DNA of 64,000 nt from Rhizomys pruinosus (GCA_009823505.1 VZQC01010577.1:1400088-1464087); one strand, 5' to 3'. Numbered from the stretch's first letter, positions 36,323-47,890 are shown. Numbers and translations: made by a program. The notes: generated from the sequence alone by a model not told the origin.

Positions 36323-36481
36323 TTGAAGTGAATTATTGAAAAGCTCTTTGTCCATCAAATGATTTAATTACTAGTCAGTGCAGATGGCATAGGGCTTATC
36401 CTGTGTCTTATCCTGAGTGACAGTTCTTGTAACTGATAGAGCTTTATTCTTTACTTAGAACACTCTGACTGTTTGGAACAT

Positions 36482-36482
<1 letters not shown>

Positions 36483-36520
<38 letters not shown>
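36483..36520 (+). repeat. (GT)n microsatellite
   Basis: About 17 GT units, 160 nt after the gene C stop. Confidence 0.95.
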
Positions 36521-36521
<1 letters not shown>

Positions 36522-37011
36522 TGTTTGTGTTTATATATGTCTGTGTGTCTGCATGACTGGAGATGGATCTCAGGGCCTTGAAATACTAGGCAAGGGCTTT
36601 ATCCCTGAGCTCCATCTCTTCCCCAATATAATGATAGTAGTCTTCTTTCAGCACTCCATCATCATTAATAATTATAGATAAATATGCATAGGCATATATG
36701 TTCCAAATATATATTATGAAATTTGTCTCCTTTTCTAAAGTCGGTACAGTGTTGTCATTTTCAACTTGTATTGTAGTGGATAATGTTTGGAATCTTGTAC
36801 ATAATGTTTACTGTGTAGCGAATTTGAAGTTAATAGGAGTTTCTAAGTCAATAGTGGCCAGTATATTTAATTCACATTCTATAGAATCACAGGTCACTAT
36901 ATTTTAAACAATTATGTAACAGCCTGTTGTAAAATATTTGACCACATGATATTATTTCCTTTAAAATAAAGTGTAAATTTGAAATAATTTGCTAATTAAA
37001 AACATTTTAAT
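36521..37011. other. Gene C 3' flank
   Basis: AT-rich probable 3' UTR and flank; no repeat seen. Confidence 0.5.
36965..36970 (+). promoter_or_regulatory. Candidate poly(A) signal, gene C
   Basis: AATAAA about 640 nt after the gene C stop, at nearly the same distance as in gene B. No strong GT element follows. Confidence 0.3.
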
Positions 37012-37215
37012 GGGTAACTAAAGAGATGGCTCAGTGGTTAAAAACACTGTTTCCTCTTCCCAGCACCTAAATGGCAGCTAACAACCATTCCAATATAATG
37101 TTCCAAGGGATCTCATGTCCTTTGCTGACCTACATCAGCATTGCATGACACACATGCATGTAAAACACTCAGACATAAAAATATATGTAATAAATAAATA
37201 ATAAATAAATAAAAT
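37012..37215 (+). mobile_element. B2-type SINE, old
   Basis: GAGATGGCTCAGTGGTTAAA head, middle deletion, and AATAAATAAATAA tail. Confidence 0.85.
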
Positions 37216-37217
37216 TT

Positions 37218-37440
37218 TAAAACTGTAAGAGATTGGAGATATGTTTCAGTGGGTAAAATATTTACCACTCAAGAATGAGGACCTGAATTTACATCCTCAG
37301 GACTCAGTTACAATATACTGGGATGGCAGTACACATGTTCAACCAAGGTAGAGACAAGAAGAACCCAGAGATTCACTGGCCAGCAAGATTAACCAATCTA
37401 TGAGCTCCAAGTTCAGTCAACAACCCTGTCTTAATATAAA
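37218..37440 (+). mobile_element. Composite SINE (B4/RSINE-like), old
   Basis: A head like GGAGATATGTTTCAGTGGGT and a B1-like end (CAACCCTGTCTTAATATAAA). Family named from memory. Confidence 0.55.
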
Positions 37441-37719
37441 AAGATAGAGGGGCTGGAGAGATGGCTCAGTGCTTAAGAGCACCAACTACTCTGACAGAGG
37501 ACCCAGGTTCGATTCCCAGCACACACATGGTGGCTAAAAACTGTCTTTAAGCCTGGTGTGGTGGTGCAAGCCTTTAATTCTAGCACTCAGGAGGTAGAGG
37601 CAAGCAGATCTCTGTGAGTTCAAGAACAGCCTGGTCTATCGAGTGAGTTCCTGGACAGCTGGGGCTATAGGGAAACCCTGTCTCAAAAAGTCAAAAAGAA
37701 AAAAAAAATAAAGATAGAG
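37440..37719 (+). mobile_element. Chimeric B2-B1 SINE inserted as one unit
   Basis: 37450-37550 is the first about 100 nt of a B2 (GGGGCTGGAGAGATGGCTCA to AAAAACTGTCTTTAA). 37551-37700 is a whole B1 (GCCTGGTGTGGTGGTGCAAG to CTGTCTCAAAAAG) with A tail. AAAGATAGAG occurs at 37440-37449 and 37710-37719 but not between the two parts. Confidence 0.85.
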
Positions 37720-37800
37720 ATCAATGTAGGCTATAAGGTTATGTGGACCTCTTGCATCCACAAATGTGCATACCTTCACACAGGGATCCACACAAACATA

Positions 37801-37832
37801 CCACACATACACACACACACATACATACACAC
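37801..37832 (+). repeat. (AC)n/(ATAC)n microsatellite
   Basis: Imperfect CA run. Confidence 0.85.
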
Positions 37833-37969
37833 TGCATAAGCTATTTAATAGATAAATAATGTGGAGTTATTTCCTTGTGATTTTTATAGCTTTTGTTGTT
37901 GTTTATGCCTTCCATGGTTTATTAATGTTGGAGAAATTCATATGTGCATATGTCTACCTGATTCTCCTG

Positions 37970-38230
37970 TCTCCAGTTCCTGTCCTACCTCCCCCATCAC
38001 TGCTCCCTCCTAATTTTGTGTATTATTTTTTGTAATTTTTATTGAATTTTTGTTTATTTCATAAAGACCATCTTAAACAATCTCAATCATCTTTACACCC
38101 CGTGCCCTCTTGGCACTCTCCCACGGCCATACCCCACTGGAATCCATTCATTTTTGTCATTTGTGTTAAGGCCTAACTACAGTGTCAAATTAGCATCCCC
38201 AGATGTTCCTCAGTGCAACGTCACCCAGTA
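37970..38230 (-). mobile_element. Possible L1 3' end, antisense, diverged
   Basis: TTTTATTGAATTTTTGTTTA followed by a pyrimidine-rich block recalls the reversed L1 G-rich tail. Weak. Confidence 0.4.
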
Positions 38231-38232
38231 GT

Positions 38233-38560
38233 GTCTAGCCAGGTGTAGGCATTCTTTTGGTAGAAGCACTTAAAAGCAATAGCCACGCCTTGACCCCTGC
38301 TGTTATTCTCACAGACCTGTGAAACCTGAGCTGTCTTTGATCTCTTAGGAAAGAACTTGGATCAGGAATATAGCCTGAGGTTCCCTTGTCCCAATTGCCT
38401 GCCCCAGCCACCAATTGTGTGTATGTGTTCTGCCCATGCATGGGTTGGTATAAAAGCCTTGAGTTCCAACATTAAACTTGAGTCTTTCTCCTGGACTTTC
38501 TCTATGAGTCCCTCTCTTTCTTTTATTGGTTAACTTTCCCATGGTCTCCTCCCCTTTCCT
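38233..38560 (+). mobile_element. Candidate solo LTR
   Basis: TGTCTAGCC start, GGTATAAAAGCC (about 38450), ATTAAA (about 38472) and a T/C-rich end (TGAGTCCCTCTCTTTC) look like an ERVK-type LTR. No target duplication or internal part found. Confidence 0.5.
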
Positions 38561-38804
38561 TGCCAGAGCTCAGATTAAGAACTGTTATCCTGCTCCAAAA
38601 GCCTGCAGTCTTGTAGAACTGCCAGTCTGGTTCTAGGAGGGAAGAATATCAAGTGGATTGCAGCCACGCATGACTAAAGGACCAACAGATGATAGAAATG
38701 ACCTACAGCTAGGCTATTCAGAGATCTTCCCTTTAAAAAGGTCAGTTCATCCTTACCCAACAGTAATCAGCTGCTAATAATTCTTCAGCTAAGTTTGGGA
38801 TTTC

Positions 38805-39240
38805 TTCACACATCCACTGCTGGTGGGAATGTAAAAACTTGGACAACCACTGTGGAAAGCAGTGTGGAGAACCCTTAAAAGACTCAACATGAACCTACCA
38901 CCTGACCCAGCCATACCACTCCTGGATATATACCCACAAGATTCATCCTACTGCAAAGATACATGCACATCTATGTTTATTGCAGCTCTTTTCACAATAG
39001 CAAAGAGTTGGAAGCAACCCAAATGCCCCTCAACTGATAAGTGGATAACAAAAATGTGGTACATCTACACAATGGAGTTCTATGCAGCAGTAGAGAAAGA
39101 TGACATCATGAACTTTGCAGGTAAATGGATGGAACTCAAAGCCATTATGGTAAGTGAAATAACACAGTCCCCCCAAAATAAAATGGGACGTTTTCCCTCA
39201 TTTGTGGATGCTAGCACCAAATCCCCCAATTGAAAGGCAA
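38805..39240 (+). pseudogene. L1 ORF2 3' end remnant
   Basis: Open stretch of up to 123 residues with L1 ORF2 C-terminal landmarks (PAIPLLDIYP, FIAALFTIAKSWKQP, KMWYIYTMEFYAAVEK, GKWMELKAI). 5' truncated and without the reverse transcriptase part, so non-functional. Confidence 0.92.
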
Positions 39241-39770
39241 GCTGAACAGCATTATTGATATATTTTTTCTATCTGAAAGCAACTGTGATGTTATAATGTG
39301 AATCCCTTAATTAGCCCTAGAATTAATTAACACTTACTTTCAGACATGGTAATTAATGTATATGGGCTGTAGGTATATATTCATATTTTAGAGTAATATA
39401 AAATTAAAGGGAAAAATGTGAACTCCTAAACATATATCAGAGTTAACATACAGTTTATTCCTGGAGGACATAATTCTGGTACATATATGATGTTTATATA
39501 GGTGTATTTTGTAGCAATACAATAGGGAGGGAACCACAACATAAGGACTGGGTCAAAAAACAGACTGATATAGTTAAATTCTGTGCAAAACAGTAAACCT
39601 TTGCAGAAATAAAAAACTTTTAAAAGACCGAGAAAGATGAAGGACATGTATTGCAGAATGGATGATCTGGGGTGGGGTTGGGGTAAGGGAAAGGGGAATA
39701 TGTCTAAAATGAAATGAAAAATGATGTCTGAAATACACAAAACATCAATGAAAGTATTATAAAAATGGAA
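39241..39770 (+). mobile_element. L1 3' UTR joined to the ORF2 remnant
   Basis: Directly follows the ORF2 end. It finishes with GCAGAATGGATGATCTGGG, a G-rich tract and CACAAAACATCAAT, the tail also found at 13.3, 28.5, 49.9, 56.6 and 58.7 kb. This ties those tails to L1. Confidence 0.85.
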
Positions 39771-39779
39771 AAAATAAGA

Positions 39780-40420
39780 TTAGTGTTTGTTGCTCATTTC
39801 CACAGTTCTGCGTGGGTCTTTGCTTGAGTTGCGTAGGTCTTGTGCATGGTGACACTGTTGCTGGAGGCTGAAATGAGCAAGGTCCCACAGGCTTGTAGCA
39901 CTTTATTTCTATATGGTTATGCACCTCCTTCCTGCCTCTTACAATCTTTTCACCCCTCTTTTAAAATGGTTTCTGAGCCGTTTAATATGAACCCTGTCCA
40001 AAGACCCACACTGCAGATTCTTTCTGCCTGCCCTTTGGCCATTTGTGACCTTTTGTGTTCCTGGCCCTCCCTTGCATGAATGAGCTTCATTACTGAGAAC
40101 CGAGAGATTCATTCGTGTCCTCTTTACCTCTTGTTATATGTTCTGTGAGCCTTAGGTGTAGAGACGTTGCATTGTAGATGTGTGACTTAGGCTTGGGCAA
40201 TTCACAGACAATGCCTGTGTGAGACCAATTGTGGTACTCTGTAATAGCCTCTGCTAATACAAAAGAAACTTCTCTGATGAATGGTGACTATACTTGTCTG
40301 TAAATATAAGGATCCACACTTTACACAGAGTAAGATATTTATTTATCTAGGAATATGAGAGCTTTAAGGTTTTCTCTAAGATCTATGACCTCTCCAGCCA
40401 TGTATATTTGGTTATGTTTA
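39780..40420 (-). mobile_element. L1 3'-UTR, antisense
   Basis: TCTTGTGCATGGTGACACTG, CTTACAATCTTTTCACCCCT, then GTGAGCCTTAGGTGTAGAGA and GATGAATGGTGACTATACTT, in reversed order of the 50.4-51.1 kb copy. Confidence 0.8.
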
Positions 40421-41239
40421 CCTTACCTCACATGGGTTTCCTTCATGGAGTGGGATTTAAGTCCAATTACGTAGCTGTCAATTTCCCCCAACATAAACAT
40501 GCCACTACTGCACCAGTTTAGTTTCTTATTCTGGTCCTTGATGAGGTTATTTGACAATGATGCTGGAGTTGAACCACTGAGAGATGTTCTCTCTTAACAT
40601 CTTGGTTAGTGCTCTCCAAAGCTATGAAAGCTAACCTTCAGGACAAGCAGCTTCCAGGTCAGTTCCAGCTCCATTGTTCTAAATCCTGTGCCCAATGTAT
40701 GTCCTCTCTTCATCAACAGAGTATTACTTTAAAGTTCTGTGAGGCAATCAAGGGCAGTGACAATAACCTGTGTAATTTTGGAAGTCTCTTGGACTACCCT
40801 GGCCAGCAACTCAGAGGAAGGTTCCTTCTGTCTGGCATTGGTTTTTGTTACATATCCTTCATCTATAAACACAGACTTATTTAGAATTAATGTATGTGTA
40901 ATTTTTTAGTAGATTGTTGGAGCTTTGTTTTTTATACTAACTAGGCATCGTTTATCCCTCTTCTCTCTCTCCATCCCTCTCTTCCTATCTAACACACCTT
41001 ACATGCCTTCTCCACTTAAACACATCCCCATTCTTCCATTGCTAATACCAGTCTCCTATGGTCCTATCTCTCTTGAGCTCCTTTCGCTTTTTCTGCCAAG
41101 TTCCTTGTGTAACTCTCCATCCCACATCCCATTTAAATACCCACATTTTATGAATTTCTCCCTTATGAGCACCTGTCTCTAACTATTCTCTCTCAGGTTC
41201 CTTCTTTCTCTTTACCTTCCTGGTTTCTTTCCATTTTCG
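40421..41239. other. Intergenic, pyrimidine-rich in part
   Basis: 40930-41240 is C/T-rich, perhaps a decayed antisense L1 G-rich tail. Nothing firm. Confidence 0.4.
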
Positions 41240-41720
41240 TGGTTCTTGGAGTTAGATCAGGATATATACTCACATATATGTGAGGTGTTAGGATCCACAT
41301 AGGAGGGAGGAGATAGGTCACTTGTTGTTGATTTTTTATTTTAAACCTACTAGTCGAGTTGACTTTGTGGTTACAATATTTGCATGTTAGTAGCCCAATC
41401 CACTGGAGAGTGGGAAGCCTCTCAGTCCCTGAATACCTGAAGAAAACTGACTCTCCCTCTACCAGCAAGCTGATAGTCCTTCAGGTCACGGTGACCTTCA
41501 TGAGATCCTCACCCATCCATGCTTGGGGTTTTGACTGACTTGACTTTGTACATGTCTTGTGCATCCACACACAGCTCAGCCACTATGAGTTCCTGTGTGC
41601 ACCTGTCATATCATGCCTGGCAGTTCCTAGAAGATTTCCACTGCCTCTGCCTCTTTAAATCTTTCTGGACCATCCTGAACTCTGGGGTAGAGAGATGTGA
41701 TATGTCCCATTTCAAGCTTA
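41240..41720 (-). mobile_element. L1 3'-UTR fragments, antisense, diverged
   Basis: CTTGTGCATCCACACACAGC, CTATGAGTTCCTGTGTGCAC and CTTTAAATCTTTCTGGACC follow the reversed L1 order. Another T-rich tail start lies at about 41740. Confidence 0.6.
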
Positions 41721-41904
41721 GAATTCCACAGTCTCTTCTTTTTTTTTTTATTTTTCAAGAATTTCATGCATGAATATTGCATTTGCATCATTTCTAACCC
41801 TACGAATTCCCCATAAACAGACCTCCAAACCCTCCAATATCTTCCCTAATCCATCTCAATTTATTGTCCCCTTCTTTATTATTGTTACATAAACAAGAAC
41901 ACAC

Positions 41905-42128
41905 ACTTTTAATACTTACTGTTTTTATTTTATGTCTATGAGTATACTACCTACATATATGTAAGTGCACCCAGGTCATGCAATGTCTTTGGAGGGCAGA
42001 AGAGGATATCAGATGCTCTGGAACTGGAGTTAAAGATGGTTGTTAGCTGTCATGTGGGTGCTGGCAATCAAACCTCTGTCCCCTTCAAGAGCTACCAGTG
42101 CTCTTAACCACTAAGATATTTTCTCAAG
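41905..42128 (-). mobile_element. B2/B3-type SINE, old
   Basis: GGAACTGGAGTTAAAGATGG and GTCATGTGGGTGCTGGCAAT in antisense. Confidence 0.88.
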
Positions 42129-42129
42129 C

Positions 42130-42146
42130 ACATATATATATAATAT

Positions 42147-42194
<48 letters not shown>
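42130..42194 (+). repeat. A-run plus (TA)n
   Basis: A15 or longer followed by about 16 TA units. Confidence 0.93.
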
Positions 42195-42196
<2 letters not shown>

Positions 42197-42199
42197 CCT

Positions 42200-42740
42200 A
42201 TGGCTCTCCGTCTAGAGGTGAGACCCACTGAAATTTCCTTCATCCATTACTGGCACATCAACTTGTTTTGTTCTTATGCAGAACATATTAGGCTGCCATA
42301 CTGTAGCAATTGATGGTGCAGTTTCCCTATCACGTTTAGAATCCATTATCTAGCAGCAGGTTTCTTGTTCCTCTGGATCTTACATTCTTTCTATGCTCTC
42401 TTCTGTGTTATTCCCTGAAACTTAGGAACTTAGGTGTACAGGTTGAATCAGGTGTGTCAGTTAGTGCTGGGCCCCACAGAGTCACTCATTCTTTACATTT
42501 TAACTGATTTGGGAACTGCGTTATAGTCTTCATCTAGGAAAAACAGGAAGCATCCTTTATGATTGGTGAGAGCTATACTTGTCTGTGAATATAAGGATAT
42601 ATATTTAGATGATTGTAAGAAATTACGATGGTGTAGAGAAGTATCAGTAGTAAGTTCATCTCTAGGTTCTATGACCACCAATTGTAGTTGGCTGTGTTCC
42701 CACCTATAGAGCATCAATCCAGTCCAATAAGATAGCTGCT
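42200..42740 (-). mobile_element. L1 3'-UTR, antisense, diverged
   Basis: GATTGGTGAGAGCTATACTT, GTGAATATAAGGATATATAT and CTAGGTTCTATGACCACC follow the 40.3-kb copy. Confidence 0.7.
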
Positions 42741-43317
42741 GATTAAAGCCATGAAAAAAGTGCTATTATTGCATCAAGATAATTTGCTCTATTTGTCATT
42801 GATATATTCATGTGTAAACAAGAAGTGCACAGAATATCAAATAGATAGGACCAGAAAAGAAACACATCACTCTATAGCACAGTAAAAACAATATGTACAA
42901 AGAACAATGTGAGGTATTGAAACCTGAAGGTGCAAAACTATGTCACATATAGAGGAAAACCTGTCAAAAAATCAGGTAACTTTGGATGGAAACTTTAAAA
43001 TCCGGAAGAGCCTGTAACAATGTACTACAAGTTCTAAATTTTCACAGATGCCAATCCAGACTACTTTATCCAAAAATTATCTACCATAGTTGAAAGAAAA
43101 AGAAAATCTTTTCATGATATAAATAGGCTGAAAGAATTCCTGTTCACTAAACCAGCTCTAAAGAGAATACTGAAGCAGTATAAGGGTTGAAGTAGGGAAT
43201 GACCAAAGTGAACAGACCTTGGGAAGAAAACAAATGAAGATATTCACGGAAACATGCAATCGGACCAAGAACACAAAACAGAAAGTAAAATGACAGTAAT
43301 GGACAGATATCTTTCTT
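42741..43317. other. Intergenic, unclassified
   Basis: A-rich. May include decayed L1 internal sequence, but no frame supports it. Confidence 0.4.
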
Positions 43318-43528
43318 TTATAATATTATATTTATTATTTTTATTTTATGCTTATGAGTGTAAGTGCATTGTACTATGCAATGCATACAGAGGTCAGAAA
43401 AAGGCATCAGATGCCCTGGAACTTGAGTTATGAGTGATTGTTAGCCACCATGTGGGTTCTGGAAATCAAACCTGGGTCACTGCAAGAGCAGTCAGTGCTC
43501 TCAACTATTGAGCCATCTCTCCAGCCCC
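43318..43528 (-). mobile_element. B2/B3-type SINE, old
   Basis: TTGAGCCATCTCTCCAGCCC head in antisense. Flanks ATATCTTTC / ACATCTTTC. Confidence 0.88.
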
Positions 43529-43983
43529 CAACATCTTTCAATAATAACTTTAAACATCATTGGCCTAAGGTCCTCAATAAAAAGATAGGCTCTTATTCTC
43601 TGCATGTTGGTCAGTGTGGGTTTCTATATTAATTGTCATCTACTGCCAAAAGAAGATTCTCCAATAAAGACTGAGAGATGTGTTAATCTGTGGATGTATG
43701 TAACTGTACACTCTAAAGAGTGAGTTTCATACTAATCTGTTCAGGAGAATAAGAAAAGTAGGTCTTTCTCTACAACCTATGAACCAATAAAGCCATAGCT
43801 TCTTGGCCCCCATTAACTGTGGAAAAAAGCAGTTCCTTGGGAGCTTGGCAACCAGCCAGCCAAGCAATAAAATTGGTGAATTTCTGACAAACCATCCCTC
43901 AAAGCAATAAGAAAGGTGGAGGAAAACACCTGACATTGTGTTCTTGCTTCCAAATTCCAACACTTGTGTAGGTGTACACATAA

Positions 43984-44177
43984 TGATGTGCATGCAGTGC
44001 TTAAATATATATCACACATAATGATGTGCATGCAGTGCTTAAATATACATCATACATACATGATGTGCATGCAATGCTTAAATATATATCACACATAAAT
44101 GATGTGTATGCAGTGCTTAAATATACATCACACATACATGATATGCATGCAGTGCTTAAACATACATCCCACATACA
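43984..44177 (+). repeat. Minisatellite, five 38/39-bp units
   Basis: Units start at 43984, 44022, 44061, 44100 and 44139, each beginning TGATGTGCATGCAGTGCTTA or a variant and ending in an ATCACACATA-like stretch. No spacers between units. Confidence 0.93.
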
Positions 44178-44813
44178 AAGCACACATGAGAGGGGAAATT
44201 AGGAAATATTCTCTAACATTTAGACAAAGAAGAGGACTTTCTGAACAGAACATCTGTAACGCAGACATTAAGACTAAGAACTGACTAATATGACCTCATG
44301 AGACTAAAAAGCTCTCTACAGCAAAGGACACCATTGTTCACATGAGGAGACAGCCTATGGAATGAAAAATATCTTTACTGGCTACTCATCTGGCAGAGGG
44401 CTAGTGTCTAGAATATGAAAAAAACTCTAAAAGGTAAACACCAAGAACACAAAGAACTCACTTAGGTTGCATTGCAAGATAAAATGCATTGGGTCTTGAA
44501 AGAACATTCAAATAGCTTAGTGGAAGTATACTACGAATATGAACTCACTAGTATGCCTTTTTAAGTTTACCTTTTCGTGTTCTCTTTAGTAAATTTTATA
44601 ATATACTCTCATGGGCATTTCTTTTCATATGTACATGTACACATTTATAAGGTATGAATATAAGTGATAAAGTGCAGGATTGTCTTTCTGAGATTGGGAT
44701 ACCTAGCATAGTATTAATAATATTACACATTCTAAGTTCATTCATTTATCTTCATATTTTACAAGCTCTGAGTCCAAAAATTTGTCCTCTGAGTGCCACA
44801 CATGCACTATGGA

Positions 44814-44844
<31 letters not shown>

Positions 44845-45180
44845 CGTGTGTGTGTGCATGCCCATTTTATATTAATTACAAGTATTTTATATTCTTACAA
44901 GAGCATGACAAATGCCATAAACAGAGGATGAAATTATAAGTATTTATTTAAATGCATATTTGGGTAAAAATGAATAATGTTGATTTTGATAAATCGTCTG
45001 AAAGACTATGTGCAAAATTAACCTTCATCTCCGAAGTAAAAATTATAGAGACAGTTTAGGGGCTGTGCATATTTGTGTGCCCTTGCTCCTCAATTAGCTT
45101 AGTAACATGCCTATTGTATACACTTAAGTCTTTTAGAACATGTCTCAAGAAAAAAAAAAAGAAAGAAAAAGAAAAAAGGT
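44178..45180. other. Intergenic with one (AC)n(GT)n
   Basis: AC then GT microsatellite at 44814-44857, self-complementary across its centre. Otherwise AT-rich and unclassified. Confidence 0.55.
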
Positions 45181-45415
45181 AGGGATGGAGAGATTGCTCA
45201 GTGGATAAGATCACTAGCTGTCCTAGCATAGGTCCCACATTTGATCCTGAGCACCCACTTGGCAGACAACAACCATCTTTAACTCCAGTTCCAAGGGAAT
45301 CTAACGCCCTCTTCTTTCCTCTGCAGGCATTGCACAATACAGGTGTACTCACATACATGCAGGCAATACACTCACACACTAAAATAAAAAATAAGACATA
45401 AAATATTTTAAAATT
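45181..45415 (+). mobile_element. B2/B3-type SINE
   Basis: GGGATGGAGAGATTGCTCAG head, CTTTAACTCCAGTTCCAAGG middle, CACACTAAAATAAAAAATAA tail. Confidence 0.9.
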
Positions 45416-45470
45416 TAAAAAGTTTACATTAATATGTGATTCCTAACATGCCATAAGGGCTAAGTAATAA

Positions 45471-45472
<2 letters not shown>

Positions 45473-45514
<42 letters not shown>
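45473..45514 (+). repeat. (TA)n microsatellite
   Basis: About 20 uninterrupted TA units. Confidence 0.95.
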
Positions 45515-45518
<4 letters not shown>

Positions 45519-45819
45519 CACATAACCCTGTATTTAAGCCTTACTATGGAGAATGATTCTACAATTGTGAAAATTGCAATATAGCCCAAGAAAACCTCTT
45601 TTTCTCAATTTAATCATCAACATTTGAAGGCCTGGATCTATTATCTAAACATAAGTGTGCACCTAGTACAATTCTATTTTTCATGTTTATTAAATGCAAA
45701 AAATTGTTTTGCTAATTTGTCCATAAAATACACCTAACAAGATAAATTTAAATAAATTCACCTGGCTCCTCTATTAAGCTTATTTAAAGTCCAGAAGTCA
45801 AGAATGAAGGCTGAATCCA

Positions 45820-45960
45820 GAATTTGAGTGCTCAGAAGCTGAAGGAGGAATATTATAAGTTTGAAGCCAGCCTGGGTCACATAGCTCACTTGAAACTAGT
45901 CTGGACCATAAAAGGAAGACCTTGTCAAAACAAGTAAACAAAAACAAAACAAAACAAACA
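45820..45960 (+). mobile_element. B1-related SINE, old
   Basis: AAGCCAGCCTGGGTCACATA and GAAGACCTTGTCAAAACAAG. Confidence 0.6.
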
Positions 45961-45963
45961 ACC

Positions 45964-46331
45964 TGTGTTAGTCACTTTTCTGTTGCTGTGATAAAACACC
46001 GTGACCAAGGGACTTATAAAAGGAAGAGTTTATTTGAGCTTACAATTGACGGTTCCAGGGAATTAAAGTCCATTGTGGTGGGAGGCATGGCGGCTGGAGA
46101 CTGGAGCAGCAAACCCACCGAGGGTCACATCTCGCAATGAGAACAGGAAGCACAGAAAGCAACTGTAGACCACCACGAGGCTTGTTAAAACTCACTAAGC
46201 CTGCCCCCAACAACGCACTTCCTCCAGCACGGCCACACCTTCTAAGACCTCCAAAAACAGCGCCACCAACTGGAGACAAACATCTGAATACCTAGAGCCT
46301 ATGGGGGACACTCATTCAAACCACCACACAA
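45964..46331 (-). mobile_element. ORR1-like MaLR LTR, antisense, near full length
   Basis: TTCTGTTGCTGTGATAAAAC, GACTTATAAAAGGAAGAG, CCAACTGGAGACAAACATC and CACTCATTCAAACCACCACA are in the reversed order of the rodent ORR1/MT LTR. It keeps TG..CA ends. The frames in it are not genes. Confidence 0.85.
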
Positions 46332-46732
46332 CCCAACAAACAACCTTGAAAATGTCTTCAATTTGCAAATCAAAGTGCACTTTGTGAAACTGTATTTAGT
46401 TTACTTATAAATTAAGTCCAGAAGAGGAAATTATTACCTCATGTTGACAGTCTTAAACTCTACCTTGTGGGATGGTTGGCAATGTAATAATCATCTAAAA
46501 TAGAAAATAATAGGATAGAAAACTGAATAATTTAGGTTTTCCTGAAATTTCTAAATAATAAACGCATATCAAATCACTAATTTTTATTTTATATCATGAT
46601 TCATAAATGTATTTGAATAGATACAAAACAGATGAATGACATGAAAACCTAAAATAGTTCTAATTGAAGAAACATCTGAATGAATTTACATTGACTTATA
46701 AATCATGCTCTTGCACTTGGATTAAAAATTAT
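46332..46732. other. Intergenic, nothing recognised
   Basis: AT-rich, no feature seen. Confidence 0.5.
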
Positions 46733-46912
46733 GGTTTGGAATATACCTCATTAGTAGAGTGCTTGCCCCGCATACATGAAGCTCTGGGTTCAATTTCCAG
46801 CACAGCTGCAATCCCAGATCCAGACAAGCAGATGTAGGAGGATCAGAAGTTCAATGTCATCGTCAGCTTCATGGTGAGTTCAAGACCAGCATGGACCACA
46901 TCTCATAAAAAA
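46733..46912 (+). mobile_element. B4-type composite SINE
   Basis: ID-like head (AGAGTGCTTGCCCCGCATAC, GGGTTCAATTTCCAGCAC) followed by a B1-like part (GAGTTCAAGACCAGCATGGA). Confidence 0.75.
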
Positions 46913-47187
46913 TGTATCCCCTACATTTGAAAATCTAGCATGAACCTAGTAATCTATTCATGCCTAATAGCTACAGTTCGTAACACCCTGTTCTACAAAA
47001 GCAGTGTTCACATAGTCTTGAACTTGTATGTAAAATTATCACTTTAATAGTTAATGCAATTAGGCAAGTTGTAAGAAAATCTTGCATATACTTCTTAGGC
47101 TTATTTGATTGTATTAAATATTACTAGTGATTAAGAACACTCTAGTGGGCTTTGTTCCTCACAGTGAATGAAAAACTTGCAAAATTA

Positions 47188-47495
47188 ATCTTTATCTTTT
47201 TTTTTTTTTTTTTTTTTTTATTATTGTTTTTTTTTTTTTTTTTTTTTTTAGTCTTTTACTTTTGTATGTGTATGACATGATGTCTGCATGCAGGTCTCGT
47301 GCACCCGTGTCGTGCAATGCCGCGGAGGTCAGAAGAGGGTCTCGGATTCCCCTGGAACTGGAGTTCTCCTGGAATTGGAGTTACAGACGGTTCTCAGCCG
47401 CCATGTGGGTGCTGGGGATCGAACCCGGGTCCTCTGCAAGAGCGTCGGTGCTCTTAACCGCTAGGCTATCTCTCCAGCCCCAATCTTTATCTTTT
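47188..47495 (-). mobile_element. B2 SINE, young, 17-bp-duplication subfamily
   Basis: Body ends at 47481; long T tail 47195-47250 interrupted once. AATCTTTATCTTTTT lies on both sides. GGAACTGGAGTTCTCCTGG then GGAATTGGAGTTACAG shows the duplication. Confidence 0.95.
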
Positions 47496-47769
47496 TATGA
47501 TAAGTATTCACACAACTGACCCTTAATAAAATGAATACCACCACTGGAGGGATTCTAAATAGTTACAAAATATCAACTCATGTAACAGTTGGGAAAACAA
47601 ATGAATTATTCTTTCCCAGTGTTAGAAACAGTAAGATTTGCATCCATAATCCTGGATTGAAAATAAAATATATCTCTGCTTTCGTTTAGAACACATACCT
47701 GTGTTCATTGTGGAATGTGTCTGCATTTGAACATCTGAACAAAAGACTGTAAAGGACTGAGAAAATTCT

Positions 47770-47890
47770 TTTCTGTTTGTTTGTTGTTTTGATTCAGGTT
47801 CTCTATACTCTACACAGGCTGTTGTCAAAATCATAGTCATCCTATCTTTGCTTCCGAAGTGCTGGGATTGTAGGCATATACCATCATACT
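47770..47890 (-). mobile_element. B1 SINE, old
   Basis: AAGTGCTGGGATTGTAGGCA in antisense. Confidence 0.65.

Noticed and set aside
38862..39233. Possible small gene of 123 residues
   Set aside because: It is the C-terminal end of L1 ORF2 without the enzymatic domains.
39780..42740. Possible decayed OR pseudogene between C and D
   Set aside because: No PMYFFL, DRY, FSTCASH or NPLIY traces found in any frame; the DNA is mostly L1 3' ends and SINEs.
43984..44177. CRISPR-like direct repeats
   Set aside because: Units are contiguous with no unique spacers, and the genome is mammalian.
45922..46279. Open frames of 72-79 residues on both strands
   Set aside because: They lie inside an ORR1-like LTR.
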